Assembly (NCBI RefSeq): GCF_003369915.1
Contig: NC_046677.1
Location: 3,906,001-3,970,000 of the forward strand
Direction: 5' to 3'
From: Drosophila miranda
Lineage: Eukaryota; Arthropoda; Insecta; Diptera; Drosophilidae
DNA length: 64,000 nucleotides
Part shown: one piece after another, positions 24,601-36,032 of the stretch
Position numbering within the stretch: position 1 is the first letter of the stretch
Layout of the letters: each line of letters begins with the position of its first letter
Notes under the pieces: generated by a model
What the model was told of the DNA's origin: nothing
The model's input: the letters and a program-made list of their open reading frames with translations, nothing else
Databases searched by the model: none
Position numbers and translations under genes: made by a program

Positions 24601-25499
24601 CGGACAGGACATACTGCCGTGGGCTTGCTCTCGTTGTCCAATAGATTGAATTTGAATAAGTATGGGGCTGTACACACCCACATATTTTAAATACTTTCAC
24701 AATTTTGAGTACTCAATCGAACAGATACTCGTAGAAGCACTACTGTTGGGCTTCCAGAACACTGAAGACGATGAAATTTGGTCTGAAGCAAGTGGAAGAA
24801 GTGACGAATGGCGGAAAATCATTTCCAGCGCAAATGAGCAAATTTGCAGAGTCGTATCAAGGCAAATATGTGCACAACTGAAATAGAAAAAAAATCAAAA
24901 CAAGGAATCAATATCGACCGCTTGGTATACCTACTCGGTATATATATACTGAAGATTGACACGATTGGAAATGGATTGCTCAGAATTAGTCCACACTTGA
25001 ACAAGAATGCACTATCCTGTGGGGTAAAATTGCTGAATATTTACTGGCAAAGAGAAAGGATTAACGAAACACCTGCCTTCCAATCTCCAATAAGTATCAA
25101 TACTCCAGACAACGAATATAGTACCGCAGTGACACAGGTAGCATACAAATATACATAGAGAAACAACTCTTGCTGTTTATTATCAACTGAAAAAATATGT
25201 AATAGAATATATATGGTTTTCTCTCAATGACCCAATAATAAATAATCACTTACCATGCATTTCGCATAAAGAGAAGGTGCTCGAACTCAAAAAAATAATA
25301 CCCCAGACGAAGTTCCATACTGCAAAAAACTGTAAACATAATTCATTGGAGTAATTTTGACAAGATTCACACATTTTGAATAGAAAATATGTTAGTGTTA
25401 CAATTTTGTTGACTGGAAATTTCACAAAGATCTGTTTGAATACGAATTCTATCGTCTATACAAATTTCTCAACGTTCACTACGATCAAAAACTTTCAAA
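24601..25499. other. Intergenic, AT-rich, nothing recognised
   Basis: Lies between the left direct repeat and the DINE-1-like fragment. The short frames at 24662-24886 and 24844-25158 lack domains. In particular, no PLP-domain exon (SPACTELE, NFNxHK) is present that could complete the DDC-like exons. Confidence 0.6.
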
Positions 25500-25543
25500 A
25501 TTCTCTGAGATCTAGGTTGTCATTTTTAGCGATAGGCAAAGCC

Positions 25544-25594
<51 letters not shown>

Positions 25595-26011
25595 CAATGA
25601 AATTGTTTTCTTCTTTCTGACCATAATAGTAATACGATCTGGTTCAGATTCTGCCGTCTATTCGATATTCGATAGTCGTTATTCTCCACAATTCTGCTTT
25701 TTGTTTTTGTTTTCTCGTATCTTTAAAATTGTGGATGCCACAGATTTTTTTCCTTTGTGGGTGATGAAGGGGACGAGGCGAAGTTTTGAAATATACTTGT
25801 AACAGTGACATATCACAGAAGTCGGGATACAAAATGTCGTTGCTCTAGCTCTTATAGTCTCTGAGCACTAGGCGCTCAGAAGGACGGACGGACGGCCGCT
25901 CGACGGACTTCATGGGGTCGGAGACGAATTCTTCTGGGCGTTACACACATCCATTTTTAGCTCAAATCTAGTATAATATATAATATAAGATTTTTCAGCA
26001 TCGAGTATATA
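25500..26011 (+). mobile_element. INE-1/DINE-1-like repeat, fragment D
   Basis: Matches the 3' half of copies A and B: a TCTCTGAGATCTAGG block, a CACAGATTTT block, GGACGGACGG reduced to a few units, TCATGGGGTCGGA and a degenerate GTATATAA end. It carries an internal (GA)n tract at 25547-25590. More diverged than the other copies, so probably older. Confidence 0.65.
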
Positions 26012-26385
26012 AAAAGACCGGAAAAAGTGTTGACTCTGGATGAAAGTCTTTATCAAAATTTGTTGTGCTATTTATAATTTATTTTATTCCAATTTGAATG
26101 AGTCAGAAATCGATTTAACGAATAGTCGAGACCTCCGATCAATCAATCTATGAGATAGGAAGATGATAAGTGTATATGTAAATGCTGCAATCTAAGAGCG
26201 GACCTTTAAAAGAGCGTAGCGCCGATTAGGACAGAAGAGAAGTCCAACAGGCTTCAGTTAAGAGCGCAAACCGAAAGCAAAGAGCACGAAGATCAGTTGA
26301 AGAGAGCGGAGCCGATTTGAACGTTGTCGTGGATGAATACTACACCATCTCAAAGATCAAAAACGACGGTTGATAAGGAAAACAC
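26012..26385 (+). repeat. Direct repeat, right copy
   Basis: Second copy of the repeat at 24238-24600, beginning right after the DINE-1-like fragment. The pair marks a duplication with a period of about 1.77 kb between the DDC-like exons and amd. Confidence 0.8.
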
Positions 26386-26684
26386 TCAGCGATCCAAGCA
26401 ACTCTGAAAGAACTTAGAGACCTATGCCGATCTACCTGATTTTAAGATTATAGCTGAACCAACTTAATGATGATTAAGGGAATCGCCAACTAATTGTTTT
26501 TCTATAGTCATGCGCCACGCATTATATGATCGTCATAAATCCACGATCAGCCCGATTATCGTTCCCTAATCGCCACCCACGATTAGATCCGCACAATGGC
26601 ACCGTAGCCCTGTGGCAACGGCCCACTGTGGCACGGCTTTCAGAGAAGTCAGGTGCGCTACCTGAGGCAACCGGCTGCACAGTC

Positions 26685-26720
26685 TATAAAAGCGGCTGGT
26701 CATCGTAGTGCGGCTTCATA
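26685..26720 (+). promoter_or_regulatory. amd core promoter (TATA box)
   Basis: A canonical TATAAAAG at 26685-26692. An initiator-like TTCATATT lies with its A at about 26718, 33 bases downstream of the TATA start. This gives a 5' leader of about 160 bases before the amd ATG at 26877. Read directly from sequence; the start site is predicted. Confidence 0.6.
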
Positions 26721-26876
26721 TTGAACATCAGACTACGTAGTGAAGCATCAGCGGAGATTTTCGTTTTGCCAAGTTTAAACAAACCGAAAGCAAAAGGCCA
26801 GAACAAACAGAACGTGAAAAGTGCAAATAGAAACCGATACCGACTCAGTCAGAGAGGAGAGGGAGATAGTAACGCA

Positions 26877-28859
26877 ATGGATGCCAAGGAGTTTCGGGAA
26901 TTTGGCAAGGCGGCAGTCGACTTTGTGGCCGACTATCTGGAGAATATACGCGACCATGAAGTTCTGCCCTCTGTGGAACCTGGATATCTCTTGGATCTCT
27001 TGCCCAAAGACATGCCCGAGGAGCCTGAACATTGGACCGAGGTTCTGAGCGACATTAATCGCGTGATCAAGCCAGGCATCACGCACTGGCAGTCGCCCAA
27101 TATGCACGGCTACTATCCCACCAGCACCTCGTATCCCTCCATTGTGGGTGAAATGCTGGCAAGTGGATTCGGTATCATCGGTTTCAGCTGGGTAGGTCAG
27201 AGCCCGCACCGTTGGTGAAATGTGCGGAGAAATCTCATTGTTTTGGTCAGATGAATGCTGAATGGGCGCCCATTGTGTGGAGAGTGAAAGTGGGACCGAG
27301 AACTCGATAAACTGGTTGTAGCTGCAGCAGATCGAAGAGATTGAATTTTAGTCAATCGCGAATTGTCACTTGCTCAAATTATGAAGATGAAACTTTGCCT
27401 CGGCCGGACAATGGACTATATTCAGTGTTTGTGTACCCTTAAAGATTAAGTGTGGATTAGAGTATTTACATAGTTATTGTTTACAAATGAATCAGGCCGA
27501 TTCTTCTTCGGTCTGGAATAACAACTCAGTGAGATGTTCCATTGAATCATAATCATATTCTTGCTTTGATTGACGCTGGATGGCATTTACATTATCATAT
27601 TTTCACCACTGACTTCAAGAAACTTTTCTCATCTTTCCTAGATTTGCAGTCCCGCCTGCACTGAGCTTGAAGTGGTGGTCATGGACTGGCTGGCCAAGTT
27701 CCTGAAGCTACCCGAACACTTCCAGCATGCCAGCGACGGACCTGGCGGTGGTGTGATTCAGGGCTCGGCGAGTGAAGCAGTGCTGGTAGCTGTTCTGGCC
27801 GCTCGGGAGCAGGCAGTGATCAGCTGCAAGGAGACGCATCCCGAACTAAGCGAGAGCGAGGTCCGAGGCAAGTTAATCGCCTACTCATCCGACCAGAGCA
27901 ACAGTTGCATCGAGAAGGCGGGAGTACTGGCGGCTATGCCCATTAAGTTGCTGCCGGCCGACGACGATCTGATCCTGCGTGGCAATACGCTGAGGAAGGC
28001 AATCGAAGACGATGTTGCAGCTGGACTGATACCGGTCATATGTATTGCCACCTTGGGCACCACAGGGACGTGCGCCTACGACGACATCGATTCGCTGGCC
28101 GATGTCTGTCAAGCCTTGAATGTGTGGCTGCACGTGGATGCAGCATATGCAGGGGGCGGCTTTGCACTTGAAGAGTGCACGGACCTGCGCAGGGGACTAG
28201 ATCGCGTGGACTCGCTGAACTTCAACCTGCACAAGTTCATGCTGGTTAATTTTGACTGCTCGGCTATGTGGCTGAGGGACGCAAACAAGGTAGTGGACAG
28301 CTTCAATGTAGATCGCATTTACCTGAAGCACAAGCACGAGGGCCAATCTCAGATTCCGGACTTTCGCCACTGGCAGATCCCCCTGGGCCGCCGTTTCCGT
28401 GCCCTCAAGGTGTGGATTACTTTCCGCACGCTGGGCGCCGAGGGACTGCGCAGCCATGTGCGTAAGCACATCGCGCTGGCGCAACAATTCGAGGCATTTG
28501 TGAGGAACGACTCGCGTTTCGAAATGGTTGCTCCCCAAGCACTGGGATTGGTCTGCTTTCGTCCTAGAGGTGACAATGAACACACCGCTCAGCTTCTTCA
28601 GCGACTCATGGAGCGCAAAAAGATCTACATGGTGAAGGCGGAGCATGCTGGACGCCAGTTCCTCAGATTCGCCGTTTGCGGTATGGATGCAAAGCCCTCC
28701 GACATTGAGTTTGCCTGGACAGAGATCGAGACGCAGCTGACGGCCCTCCTGGCTGAGAAATCGCTGCCTGCTCGGAAACCTAGCAATGTCTCCGAGCTGA
28801 CGCAGCACTTTCAGATGCATCTGGCCAGTGATAGCGGGACCCACGAGAAGTCGCAGTGA
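26877..28859 (+). CDS. amd: Alpha-methyldopa hypersensitive, DHPAA synthase
   Basis: A PLP enzyme of the DDC family. Insect Amd converts L-dopa to 3,4-dihydroxyphenylacetaldehyde, used in flexible cuticle (established). Exon 1 is 26877-27191, the intron 27192-27641 and exon 2 27642-28859, giving 510 residues, the length I know for D. melanogaster Amd. The start [10 protein letters not shown] matches the family; the open frame continues upstream without an ATG. Visible motifs are THWQSP near residue 80, SPACTELE after the intron, HVDAAYAGG, and the PLP-lysine motif NFNLHKFML. At the position where Ddc has DQAHSS this protein has DQSNSC, the Asn that distinguishes aldehyde synthases from decarboxylases. 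The C-terminus is THEKSQ and AATAAA lies at 28938. From position 27353 onward the gene is duplicated in inverted orientation at 39551-41651. Confidence 0.95.
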
Positions 28860-29433
28860 CGGAAATAGCGCCCGATTTATATACAATTGAACTATTTATG
28901 TTTAGGATGTCCTTAAGTTGTTCTGTAGATGTTAGAAATAAATTCAATTTAAATCTGAAAAAACCGAGTATTGCTCTTGCGTAGTTAGTTAAATGAAGAA
29001 ACAATTTGAAAGTGATGAAATTTCTATACACAGTAGAATCCGGCTAGCGACCATAGCGACAAAAATTCGATGACTTGGTTGGTCCTCAATCAAACTATAC
29101 CGACGATATTTTTCACAATTCAATCGGCTATTGCGACGCGCCGAATAACAAATTCAGCGAAATAATGCCAAAAATGGTCCCAGCAGCTCATTCTCAAGTG
29201 ATATTGAAAACGAGGATGACATTCCTCTAACGGTTTGGGCAAGAGCTTTAAAAAATCAGCTACCGATTTCGAACTGAGAACTGGATTTTTGTTCTGGAAC
29301 TGAATTTGACAATGGTGTGGCGATTTTTGAGGAATATATTAACATTTATTACAATTTTTGTTTTGATTAAAAAACTAATTTGTTTTATTACGAACATGGC
29401 AACCATAAAACCGAAGTACACTGAATCATTTAC
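27353..29433 (+). repeat. Left arm of a 2.1-kb inverted duplication (amd 3' part)
   Basis: Contains the last about 290 bases of the amd intron, all of exon 2, the poly(A) signal and about 500 bases of flank. It matches the reverse complement of 39551-41651. The coding exon differs by one noticed base (a Pro codon here, Ala there). The downstream flank differs by a few small insertions, for example about 10 extra bases near 39700 and about 12 near 39600 in the right arm. The outer boundary is the CAATCGCG at 27353, the inner boundary the CATTTAC at 29433. Confidence 0.95.
29031..29425. mobile_element. Possible pogo/Tigger-like DNA transposon remnant
   Basis: About 390 bases downstream of amd, bounded by CAGTAGAATCCGG at the left and, inverted, CAGTGTACTTCGG at the right, which look like imperfect terminal inverted repeats. 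Inside, a short frame reads SDIENEDDIPLTVWARALKN before a stop, which could be the tail of a transposase. No TA duplication flanks it. The same segment is in the right arm (39559-39953). Assignment is a guess from the termini. Confidence 0.25.
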
Positions 29434-29493
29434 TTTCTTGGAGAAATTACACCTTCAAGTCTTTTTCTTTTGGATATTCTCGCACCCGTCGCT
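29434..29493 (-). mobile_element. 60-base fragment of the Jockey-like LINE
   Basis: Reverse complement of the LINE sequence around 34608-34655 joined to 36027-36055. The copy is uninterrupted at the point where a solo LTR sits in the larger LINE, so it shows the pre-insertion (empty) site. It abuts the inner end of the left amd arm. Confidence 0.8.
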
Positions 29494-29953
29494 GGCTACC
29501 CGCTCGTATGATGCAATTATACATGCATGACGTTTGGATTTGAAATTGGAAATTTCAAATTTTTTTAGGTATGCAGGGTATGCATTAGGATAAGGTATCA
29601 ATTAAATAAACAGGATAGGAGGAGGATTTCGATCAGCCGATATTTCAGCATAAATTAAAAAATTTCTTGGAAACAAAATCGAAGCTCTGAGCTAAAGCCA
29701 ATTTTATACGATTCAGAGTTCCAGATGTAGTGGGGCACGCTTACGGAGTCTCATCCGTATTATCATCATGGATCTCCGGGTTGTGGACTGGCTGCTTGGT
29801 TTGTTGCTGGGAGAATATACTCTTGCGATTCGATCCAAACCTGGCGGGCGAGAGCCAATCGATGAACATCGATAGTCACGAACATCAATCTTTCTCCAGC
29901 CCTTCAGAGCAGTGCTGCCAGACAGCTAGATATTTCTGTTTTAATAGTTTGAT
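29494..29953. other. Unassigned sequence left of the LTR composite
   Basis: No gene or known repeat recognised. Ends with the TGCT that is duplicated at the other side of the LTR composite (34383-34386). Confidence 0.5.
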
Positions 29954-29957
29954 TGCT

Positions 29958-31298
29958 TGTTACGAACCTTTGTTTTTCTTTGGGGCAAGGCCGGCTAGCC
30001 AGTCATCCCAGGGCTGGATACTTCCCAAGCCCTCAGGTCGCACAACAACCAACTGATTGGACATCTCGAACAAAATGAAACAACAAAAATAACCGACAAA
30101 AAAAAACTGAAAAAAACGGACTCTACTCGACAAACAACATTACAGTCTTCCCTCAACACAGACTTGGACCAGGTCGAGGTGTCGATGTTTTACCCCCGAC
30201 GCACCCACCCTACCTGAGATCTGAATCACACGTTCCGGATCTCCCTGCCATTGGCAAAAGCCTTACCCTCTCGTTGCTGTGGCTCCTCTTCCCCCCATAC
30301 GAAACGCTTAACAATTCATTTCTTCGTTATAATCTTCACTTCATTTCCTATTTTCACACGATATCATTTCTAAACTAGGCCTGCCTATTCATCCCCCCCT
30401 CATCTTAGTACTACTGGCGGTTAATAAATAATTAGATTAATAGGAATAAATAATATAATAAATATAAATAAATAGGTTACATATATATAATAAATATGGA
30501 CGGACTTAAATTACATATACTTATAACTAGAGACGTCTAACAAAAATAATTAATGGGCGTAAATAAGTTGATGTGCTTTTTTTTTTCTCCCTAAGTGGGC
30601 GAGGGTCCCGCACTACGTGGCCAGGTCTGATCCTTCGAGACCAGCAGGAACAACAGGCCAGGGTGGCGGAGCTGTGACCTATTCCCTACGGCCAACAAAA
30701 AAATAAATTTGGGGTTTCTTTACTCCCCCTTTGGAGCGGACTCACTCTTATGCTTCCTGGTCCTGGTTCCTGGTCTTTCCCTGATCTGGATCCCCTGGAA
30801 TCACATTTATTTATCTTTTATTCATTTTTTTGCAGGGTGATGGCCACTACTCCATCCTCATCCCACTCACTTTTTCTTTCAGAACAAAAAAAATCGCTAA
30901 GTCACTAGGTCCGGCGCGCATGCTCCTCCGTTGCGGGAACTTTTTTTTCTGAACCCCCTCTTGGCTGTTCTGTTTAATGCTCCCGGCTGCCGATCCCCAT
31001 CGCTCTCTGTTCTATCGCCCTTGAACTAGGTTCAAGGGCATGGCCTGATTCGGGCTGCTGTCGGCTCTCTTTTCTTTTGGGTGTGGGTGAGTTGGCTTCG
31101 GGACTCCGTTATGGGATGAGATCGGAAATCCTCTCACAACGGCTCCGGAGAGCGCGCGGAACTCTAACTCTCCAGGACCCGGTGGCCACTCTTCGCTAAC
31201 CTTTCCCCTTAAATTTTGGCCCTGCCACCCTGTTCAAAAAAAATACCTTCCTCTCAGCGCTTCTAGGGTCTCGCCTATCGATATCTTCGCATGCAACA
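29958..31298 (-). mobile_element. LTR (3' LTR of the minus-strand half)
   Basis: 1341 bases starting TGTTACGAACC and ending GCATGCAACA on the plus strand, that is TG...CA on either strand. It aligns along its whole length with the solo LTR at 34656-36026. Confidence 0.85.
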
Positions 31299-31495
31299 CC
31301 TAGCGAAAATTCGAGCGACCATGGCCGCGGAGAATTATTCGCAAACATCGAAGAGCTTCACCAAAAATGCTGGCATTCTCGGACATTACAGTGCCTAGGA
31401 GGATCTTGCAGCGCCCAACGTAGGCTTACACCCACGTATCTGATAATCCTTAAGTGAGTGTTTTTAACTCTGAAGTCCCCAGTCTGCAATTTTCG

Positions 31496-32276
31496 CTACA
31501 ATTTTAGGTCTTTGGCGTGAAAAATCCCCACCGGCCTCCCCGACAGATCCTCCAGCTCGTAGGCGTTATTCCCTACTGGACGTACGACTCTGCATTTTAG
31601 AAATTTCCGGGCGAACTTGGCGTTGTAGCTTTTGCCAAAGTCGCTGAGGGTGAAGTTGCGCCTGTAGACTTCTTGGCCAGGTCTGGCGAAAAAGACTCGG
31701 GCCCGTTTGTTATAACGCTGGCTGCTCCGCTCATACGCTTGGTGTAGGCTGCGTTTAATTTGCTCGCGAATGAGGTGTCGCTTATCCGCGGGATCTAATG
31801 CGTGCACTTCGTGTTCCGTCAAAGACTGCAGCTTCCTCGCCAGCTTATAGCAGTTCCCATTCAGGAACATCTGCTGTCCAAATACAGCGAAGAACGGCGT
31901 GACGCCTGTGGCTTCGTGCACGGAGTCACGGATTGACACTTCGATCTCCGGTAGGTAGATGTCCCAGTCCCTGTGATCCTTCTCCAGATACGTCCTTATT
32001 GCAGCGAGTATCGTCCGATTTACTCTCTCGGCTGCATTGCTTTGCGGCGAGTATACTGCTGTGCGCATGTGTCGGATCCCGAAGCCGCTGACCATGTCCA
32101 TGAAAGTCTTCGACAGGAACTGCTTTCCGTTGTCGGAGTGGATCACCTCTGGCACCCCGAATTTGTAAAAGACCTCTTGCACCAGGAATTGAATGACGTT
32201 CGCCGCGGTCGCCTCTCTCATCGCCTTCAAGAAGGTGAATTTCGAAAAGTGGTCTACGACGACGAAAATCCAAGCC
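31496..32276 (-). pseudogene. Ty3/gypsy-type integrase fragment
   Basis: An open frame of about 260 codons entering at the internal junction and ending at 31496. It shows the integrase catalytic core: Asp in VVVDHFSKF, Asp in VIHSDNGKQFL, and Glu in SNAAERVNRTI, the D,D-35-E pattern. A C-terminal region with ARPGQEVYRRNF follows. The zinc-finger part, reverse transcriptase, RNase H and protease are missing because the element is cut at the inverted junction, so it is a broken gene. Confidence 0.85.
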
Positions 32277-32505
32277 TGTGTTGAGGGAAGACTGTAATGT
32301 TGTTTGTCGAGTAGAGTCCGTTTTTTTTCAGTTTTTTTTTGTCGGTTATTTTTGTTGTTTCATTTTGTTCGAGATGTCCAATCAGTTGGTTGTTGTGCGA
32401 CCTGAGGGCTTGGGAAGTATCCAGCCCTGGGATGACTGGCTAGCCGGCCTTGCCCCAAAGAAAAACAAAGGTTCGTAACAATAATGGCGCCCAATCTGAG
32501 ACAGG
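32277..32505 (+). mobile_element. LTR end fragment plus primer-binding site
   Basis: The last 204 bases of the LTR (ending GGTTCGTAACA at 32480), followed after ATAA by TGGCGCCCAATCTGAGA at 32485. TGGCGCCC is the usual start of a primer-binding site for lysine tRNA. This fixes the LTR/internal boundary and the plus orientation of this half. Confidence 0.75.
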
Positions 32506-33415
32506 GAAGTGGACTCGCAGTCCTGGCTCGACCATCAAAGAGGGAGAGTACGGATGCGAATCATACGGACGTCGAAGAAGTTATAAATATCCAGCAGAGA
32601 AGATAGATCTCGAGTGGTATTCTGCAATCTGGGGTCCATCGGTGTTCCGGTGGCCTGTGAGGGACTCGACGAGTTGGCTCACAGAAGCACGGCGCGGAGG
32701 GACCTGAGGATGCAAGAAAAAAATCCACAAAGTAAATAGTTTTTTTTGATGTTTGATGTTTCGGCACTTATCTGACAACGGGAAGCAGGCAATCTCAAGA
32801 GGGGATTTGGTTTGGCACTGGCAGAGGAGAATCCAAAAGCCAGTTAGCAACCGGCCCGGTGCCTGGTGTGCAAAAGGAGAACCTGAAGAAAAAGAAATAC
32901 CCGAAGTTAGGAATGGTCAGAAAGATTTCTGTTTTTCGCTTCCCCTGCTTACCGCTGGATGGAGTCGGGAGAGTAGATTCTCAAGGAGATTTTTTGTTCT
33001 GAGTGGCCCGTGGGGACAGATGTCGGCCACGCGTTGCACTCGGAGCAGCTACAACATCCCGCAACGAACATTCAGTAGGGAAGTAGGCGGAAACAGCGAC
33101 TGTAGGGAAGTGAGCGCCCTTGACTCTTAATCTTTCAAGGAAGATAAGATCAGTCAACAGCGCTCGCCAAATTTTAGACGTTGGACAGGAAAAGACGTAG
33201 AACACCATGTGCAGAGTTGGCCCTAGTAGTAGTTGTGGTTCCTTTCCCCCTTATTAGTGTTTTTGCCGTATTAAACGTTTTTGTGCTGAAGATCAGTGAG
33301 TTGGCGTTATAGGTAGTGTTTATGCGATTGTTCTGAAAGAAGAGTAGATAATTAATTGTATTGAATAAAAAGATAAGTAGGATAGTTCGAGGTAGGGAAA
33401 TACAGGGCTAGGTTG

Positions 33416-34075
33416 ATGAGCGCGTACAACTTGCGGTCTAAGCAGAAAATGACTCGCAGGACTCCTCCACCAGGTAACCTCCAAGGACAGATGCAAGGCG
33501 GGGACACACAGGGCGCTGAGGGGCGTGAAGACGACAGCTGGAATTTGCCAGGCCAATCGAACGCACTGCCCTCCGAGATTCTCTCAGGAGTAAATGTCGC
33601 CATAGCGCAAGCACAGGAGACGTGGAGAGGCAGCATGGCAGATACTCTGAGTAGGACGTTGCAGGAGGAGATCCGTCGCGGCTTTATGGAGCTGATGGGG
33701 GCCATAACAGAGGTGATGGCGCCTCTTCGCCAGAACGTGGAATTGATCCAAGATCTGAGATTGGAAAGAGACCAGGGTGAAAACAACGATAATAATAATG
33801 GCGATCAGCAGCCTCTAGCTCACCTCAGGCAGAAGCCGAACACAGGGACCATGCCCAAAAGACCCAAGGACGATGACGCATGGAATTCACAGTCGCCTCC
33901 AAGGAAGCCGGCGAGGTTGAGCCAGAACTGGCGCCGAGGAATAGCCGATGCGGACCTGGATCCAGGTGCTGGAAGGCAGAGACGGGAGACATCAGGAGAC
34001 GGCGGAGGTCCAACAGATCTGCCACCATATGAAAGGAGAGATGATTGGAGAGGAGCCACAGCAACGAGAGGGTAA
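33416..34075 (+). pseudogene. gag-like ORF of the LTR element, truncated
   Basis: 219 codons from MSAYNLRSKQK, rich in Gln, Arg and Pro. A central helix-prone segment (IAQAQETWRGSMADTLSRTL) suits a capsid-like region. No CCHC knuckle is seen. The frame runs straight into LTR sequence at about 34053 and stops there, so the C-terminal part and all of pol are deleted. Called gag from its position after the primer-binding site and leader. Confidence 0.55.
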
Positions 34076-34386
34076 GGCTTTTGCCAATGGCAGGGAGATC
34101 CGGAACGTGTGATTCAGATCTCAGGTAGGGTGGGTGCGTCGGGGGGTAAAACATCGACACCTCGACCTGGTCCAAGTCTGTGTTGAGGGAAGACTGTAAT
34201 GTTGTTTGTCGAGTAGAGTCCGTTTTTTTTCAGTTTTTTTTTGTCGGTTATTTTTGTTGTTTCATTTTGTTCGAGATGTCCAATCAGTTGGTTGTTGTGC
34301 GACCTGAGGGCTTGGGAAGTATCCAGCCCTGGGATGACTGGCTAGCCGGCCTTGCCCCAAAGAAAAACAAAGGTTCGTAACATGCT

Positions 34387-34607
34387 CCTAGTCGGAAATC
34401 CCGCTAGTCTAAATATATATATATATGTTTTGAAACAGTTTCTCCCAGGTAAATATTGGTAAATATTTATTATTTATTCAAGCTGAGGAATAGGGTGGTT
34501 GGCAGTTTTAATATCATATATCGAACATATGCTTATATTTATTAAGCGATCTGGCAGCTCTGGCATATATAGTATATCGATAGTGTTTTCAGGAGCACGG
34601 ATCACCG
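34387..34607. other. Short AT-rich unassigned segment
   Basis: Lies between the LTR composite and the LINE. Contains an (AT)n tract at 34412-34424 and a TATCGATA element near 34575. No gene. Confidence 0.5.
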
Positions 34608-34651
34608 GAGCGGGTAGCCAGCGACGGGTGCGAGAATATCCAAAAGAAAAG

Positions 34652-36030
34652 ACTTTGTTACGAACCTTTGTTTTCTTCGGGGCAAGGCCGGCTAGCCAGT
34701 CATCCCAGGGCTGGGTACTTCCCAAGCCCTCAGGTCGCACAATATACCAACTAATTGGACATCTCGAAAAAATTGAAACAACAAAAGTAACCGACAAAAA
34801 AAAACTGCAAGCGGACACTACTCGACAAACAACATTACAGTAACTTCCTTCAACACAGACGTCGACCAGGTCGAGGTGTCGATGTTTTTACCTCTGACGT
34901 ACCCACCCTACCTGAGATCCAAATCACAACGTTCTGGATCTCCCTGCCATGTGCAGCAGCCTTACCCTCCCGTTGCTGTGGCTCCTCTTCCCCCCTTACG
35001 AAACGATTAGCAATTCATTTTCTTTCTTATAATTTTCACGTTAATTTCCTACTTTTACATGGTATCTTTGCTAAACTAAGCCTGCCTATTCATTCCCCCT
35101 TCATCTTATCATTACGGGCGGTTAATAAATAAATAGATAAATAGGAATAATTAATATAATAAATATAAATAAGTTACATATATAAATAGATATGGACGAA
35201 CTTAAATTAGGGTATTAACATATACATATAAATGGAGACGTCTAACAAAAATAAATAATGGGAGTAAATATGTTAATTGATGATTTTTTCTCTCTCCCTA
35301 AATGGGCGAGGGACCCGCACTACGTGGCCAGGATAGTTTCTTCGAGACCAGCAAAAAGCAAGCCAGGATGGCGGAGCTGTGAACTATTCCCTATGGATTT
35401 GCCAACAAAAAGAATAAATTTGGGGTTTCTTTACTCCCCCTTTGGAGCGGACTCACTCTTGTGCTTTTTGGGTCTACTTTCCGTCCCGCTGGTCAGCTCT
35501 AAAGTTCCTGGTGTTTCACTGATCTTGATCCCCTGGAATCACAGATTTATTTATTTATCGGGTGATGGGCATTACTCCATCCTCATCCCACTCACTTTGT
35601 CTTTCAAAACTAAAAAATCACGGCACTTTCTCCGTCAACCGGCGCGCATGCTCCTCCGTTGCGGGAAATTTTTACTCTGAACCCCCTCTTTGCTTAGCTG
35701 CTCTGTATGATGCTCCCGGGCCGCTGATCCTCATCGCTCTCTTCTATCGACCTTGAACTAGGTTCATGGCCTGATTAGGGCTGCTGGCGGCTCTCTTTCT
35801 TTGGGGTGTGGGTGAGTTGGCTTCGGGACTCCGTTATGGGATGAGATCGGAAATCCTCTCTCATAACGGCTCCGGAGAGCGCGCGGAACTCTCACTCTCC
35901 AGGACCAGGTGGCGCAACTCTTGCTAACCTTTTCCCCTTCAATTTTTGCCTTGCCACTATGTTCGAACTTCTTTCCTCCTCACCGCTTCTATGGGATATC
36001 ACCTATCGATATCTTCGCATGCAACAACTT
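34652..36030 (-). mobile_element. Solo LTR with ACTT target-site duplication
   Basis: LTR of 1371 bases at 34656-36026, with TG...CA ends, flanked by ACTT at 34652-34655 and 36027-36030. It belongs to the same family as the LTR at 29958-31298. It interrupts the LINE. The fragment at 29434-29493 preserves the empty site and confirms the four-base duplication. Confidence 0.9.
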
Positions 36031-36032
36031 GA

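Larger units (their letters stand above)
29954..34386. mobile_element. Inverted composite of a Ty3/gypsy-type LTR retrotransposon
   Basis: A 4.4-kb unit whose two outer ends are the same LTR end in inverted orientation: TGTTACGAACC at 29958 and GGTTCGTAACA at 34382. The four-base sequence TGCT flanks it on both sides (29954-29957 and 34383-34386), as expected of a target-site duplication. The left part, 29958-32276, is a minus-strand element: complete LTR plus integrase. The right part, 32277-34382, is a plus-strand element: 204-base LTR end, primer-binding site, gag-like frame, then about 330 bases of LTR end. The central join at about 32268-32277 shares TCCAAG with the LTR context near 34168, suggesting a microhomology-guided template switch. 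Confidence 0.75.

Noticed and set aside
28197-28886. 229-codon antisense frame over amd exon 2 (mirrored at 40120-40809)
   Set aside because: A shadow of the strongly biased coding strand; stays open because of amd codon use.
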